Assembly: GCF_900103525.1 (NCBI RefSeq)
Contig: NZ_FNHN01000002.1
Span: 434,001-498,000, forward strand
Reading direction: 5' to 3'
Length of the DNA stretch: 64,000 nucleotides
DNA from: Bacillus sp. OK048
Lineage (GTDB): Bacteria; Bacillota; Bacilli; Bacillales; Cytobacillaceae
Under the pieces are notes generated by a model. That model was not told the DNA's origin. It saw only the letters and a program-made list of their open reading frames with translations, and ran no database searches. The translations under genes were made by a program, and so were the position numbers. Below, piece by piece: positions 63,596-64,000 of this stretch (the first letter of the stretch is position 1; the number at the start of each line of letters is the position of its first letter).

Positions 63596-64000
63596 TTATT
63601 TCATTACCCTTCTTAATTGATCTGTAGCCTCTTCCAGCACATCAACAAAACTTCGCGCTTCCTCTGCCGTATTATCATACGACAAACTAATTCTAAATGC
63701 ACGATCAGCCAAATCATCAGAAACACCCATTGCTAGTAATGTCTGACTTGGTAATTGTTTCTTTGAGGAACAGGCACTTGTTGTCGAAATAAAAAATCCC
63801 TTTTGCTCGAGAGCATGTATTAAAACTTCTGCCTTAATCCCTTTTATCGAGAAGTTTAAGATATGTGGTGCTGAATTTTCCATTGGAGTATTGATAACTA
63901 GACCTTCAATTCTCGCGAGCTCTGTTCTAAGCAACGCCTTTACACTATTCATTCTTTCTATTCCCAATTCACTATTGATCATAGTCATCCTTAGAGCCTT
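63596..64000 (-). CDS. nifZ: NifS-like cysteine desulfurase, 5' end cut off
   Basis: C-terminal 134 residues of a PLP-dependent cysteine desulfurase; the start lies beyond base 64000. The catalytic cysteine loop TTSACSSKKQLPSQTLLAMG is present, followed by the family end FRISLSYDNTAEEARSFVDVLEEA. The adjoining thiI indicates the NifZ/IscS partner that feeds sulfur to ThiI. The internal ATG at 63988 is not a start: the frame continues to the window edge. Confidence 0.93.
   Translation of the reverse strand, partial: KALRMTMINSELGIERMNSVKALLRTELARIEGLVINTPMENSAPHILNFSIKGIKAEVLIHALEQKGFFISTTSACSSKKQLPSQTLLAMGVSDDLADRAFRISLSYDNTAEEARSFVDVLEEATDQLRRVMK

Overview
The window is a contiguous piece of a low-GC, endospore-forming Firmicute chromosome of the family Bacillaceae. 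The evidence is the gene order, which follows the pheS to nifS/thiI part of the Bacillus subtilis map almost gene for gene, together with alpha/beta-type and SspI spore proteins, several sporulation membrane proteins, T-box leaders, and sites resembling CcpN, CcpA, sigma-W, sigma-E and sigma-G sites. The four families of intergenic tandem repeats and the high-GC interspersed element differ from what I know of B. subtilis itself, so this is a relative (a Neobacillus- or Bacillus-like genus) that I cannot name to species. I see no prophage, intact IS element, CRISPR array, rRNA or tRNA gene.

Layout. 1-9.5 kb: pheS (cut by the window edge) with its T-box, an rRNA methylase, sspI, an M42 peptidase, an all-alpha dUTPase, ysdB behind a sigma-W site, a TVP38-family protein, the infC-rpmI-rplT operon behind an L20-type leader, and thrS with a T-box. 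9.5-15 kb: ytxC, the helicase-loading genes dnaI and dnaB, nrdR, and gapB behind CcpN-like operators. 15-24 kb: a NERD nuclease-like gene, a 51-bp tandem array, then coaE, ytaF, mutM, polA, phoR and phoP on one strand. 24-34 kb: central carbon metabolism (mdh, icd, citZ; pyk, pfkA) with sporulation and membrane genes between. 34-42 kb: accA/accD, a GntR/FCD regulator, NADP malic enzyme and dnaE. 42-54 kb: ytrH/ytrI, nrnA, ytpI, ytoI, ytkL, a Xaa-Pro peptidase, a 6S-like RNA, ald, a glycine-rich protein, a universal stress protein, moaB, an EcsC-family gene and ackA. 54-64 kb: ytxK, tpx, ytfJ, ytfI, yteJ, sppA, nadK, an acyl-CoA synthetase, an alpha/beta SASP, thiI and the end of a nifS-like gene.

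How it works together. Most of the window serves carbon flow and its switches. PfkA and Pyk run glycolysis, with two cre-like sites upstream of pfkA. GapB serves gluconeogenesis behind CcpN-like boxes. CitZ, Icd and Mdh form a TCA operon. AckA and the acyl-CoA synthetase handle acetate and acyl-CoA. A GntR-type regulator has the same palindrome upstream of both the malic enzyme operon and accDA, which suggests joint control of NADPH and malonyl-CoA supply. A second theme is replication and repair (DnaB/DnaI loaders, DnaE, PolA, MutM, NrdR). A third is sporulation (sspI, an sspA-type gene, ytaF, ytvI, ytrH/I, ytfJ, ytxC).

The most unusual signal is non-coding. Four unrelated tandem-repeat families (units of 20, 51, 52 and about 51-61 bp) sit in four of the five long convergent intergenic gaps; the fifth holds the 6S-like RNA. 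A separate high-GC element of about 240 bp with inverted ends occurs twice, once between ytwI and citZ and once in the divergent sppA/nadK gap.
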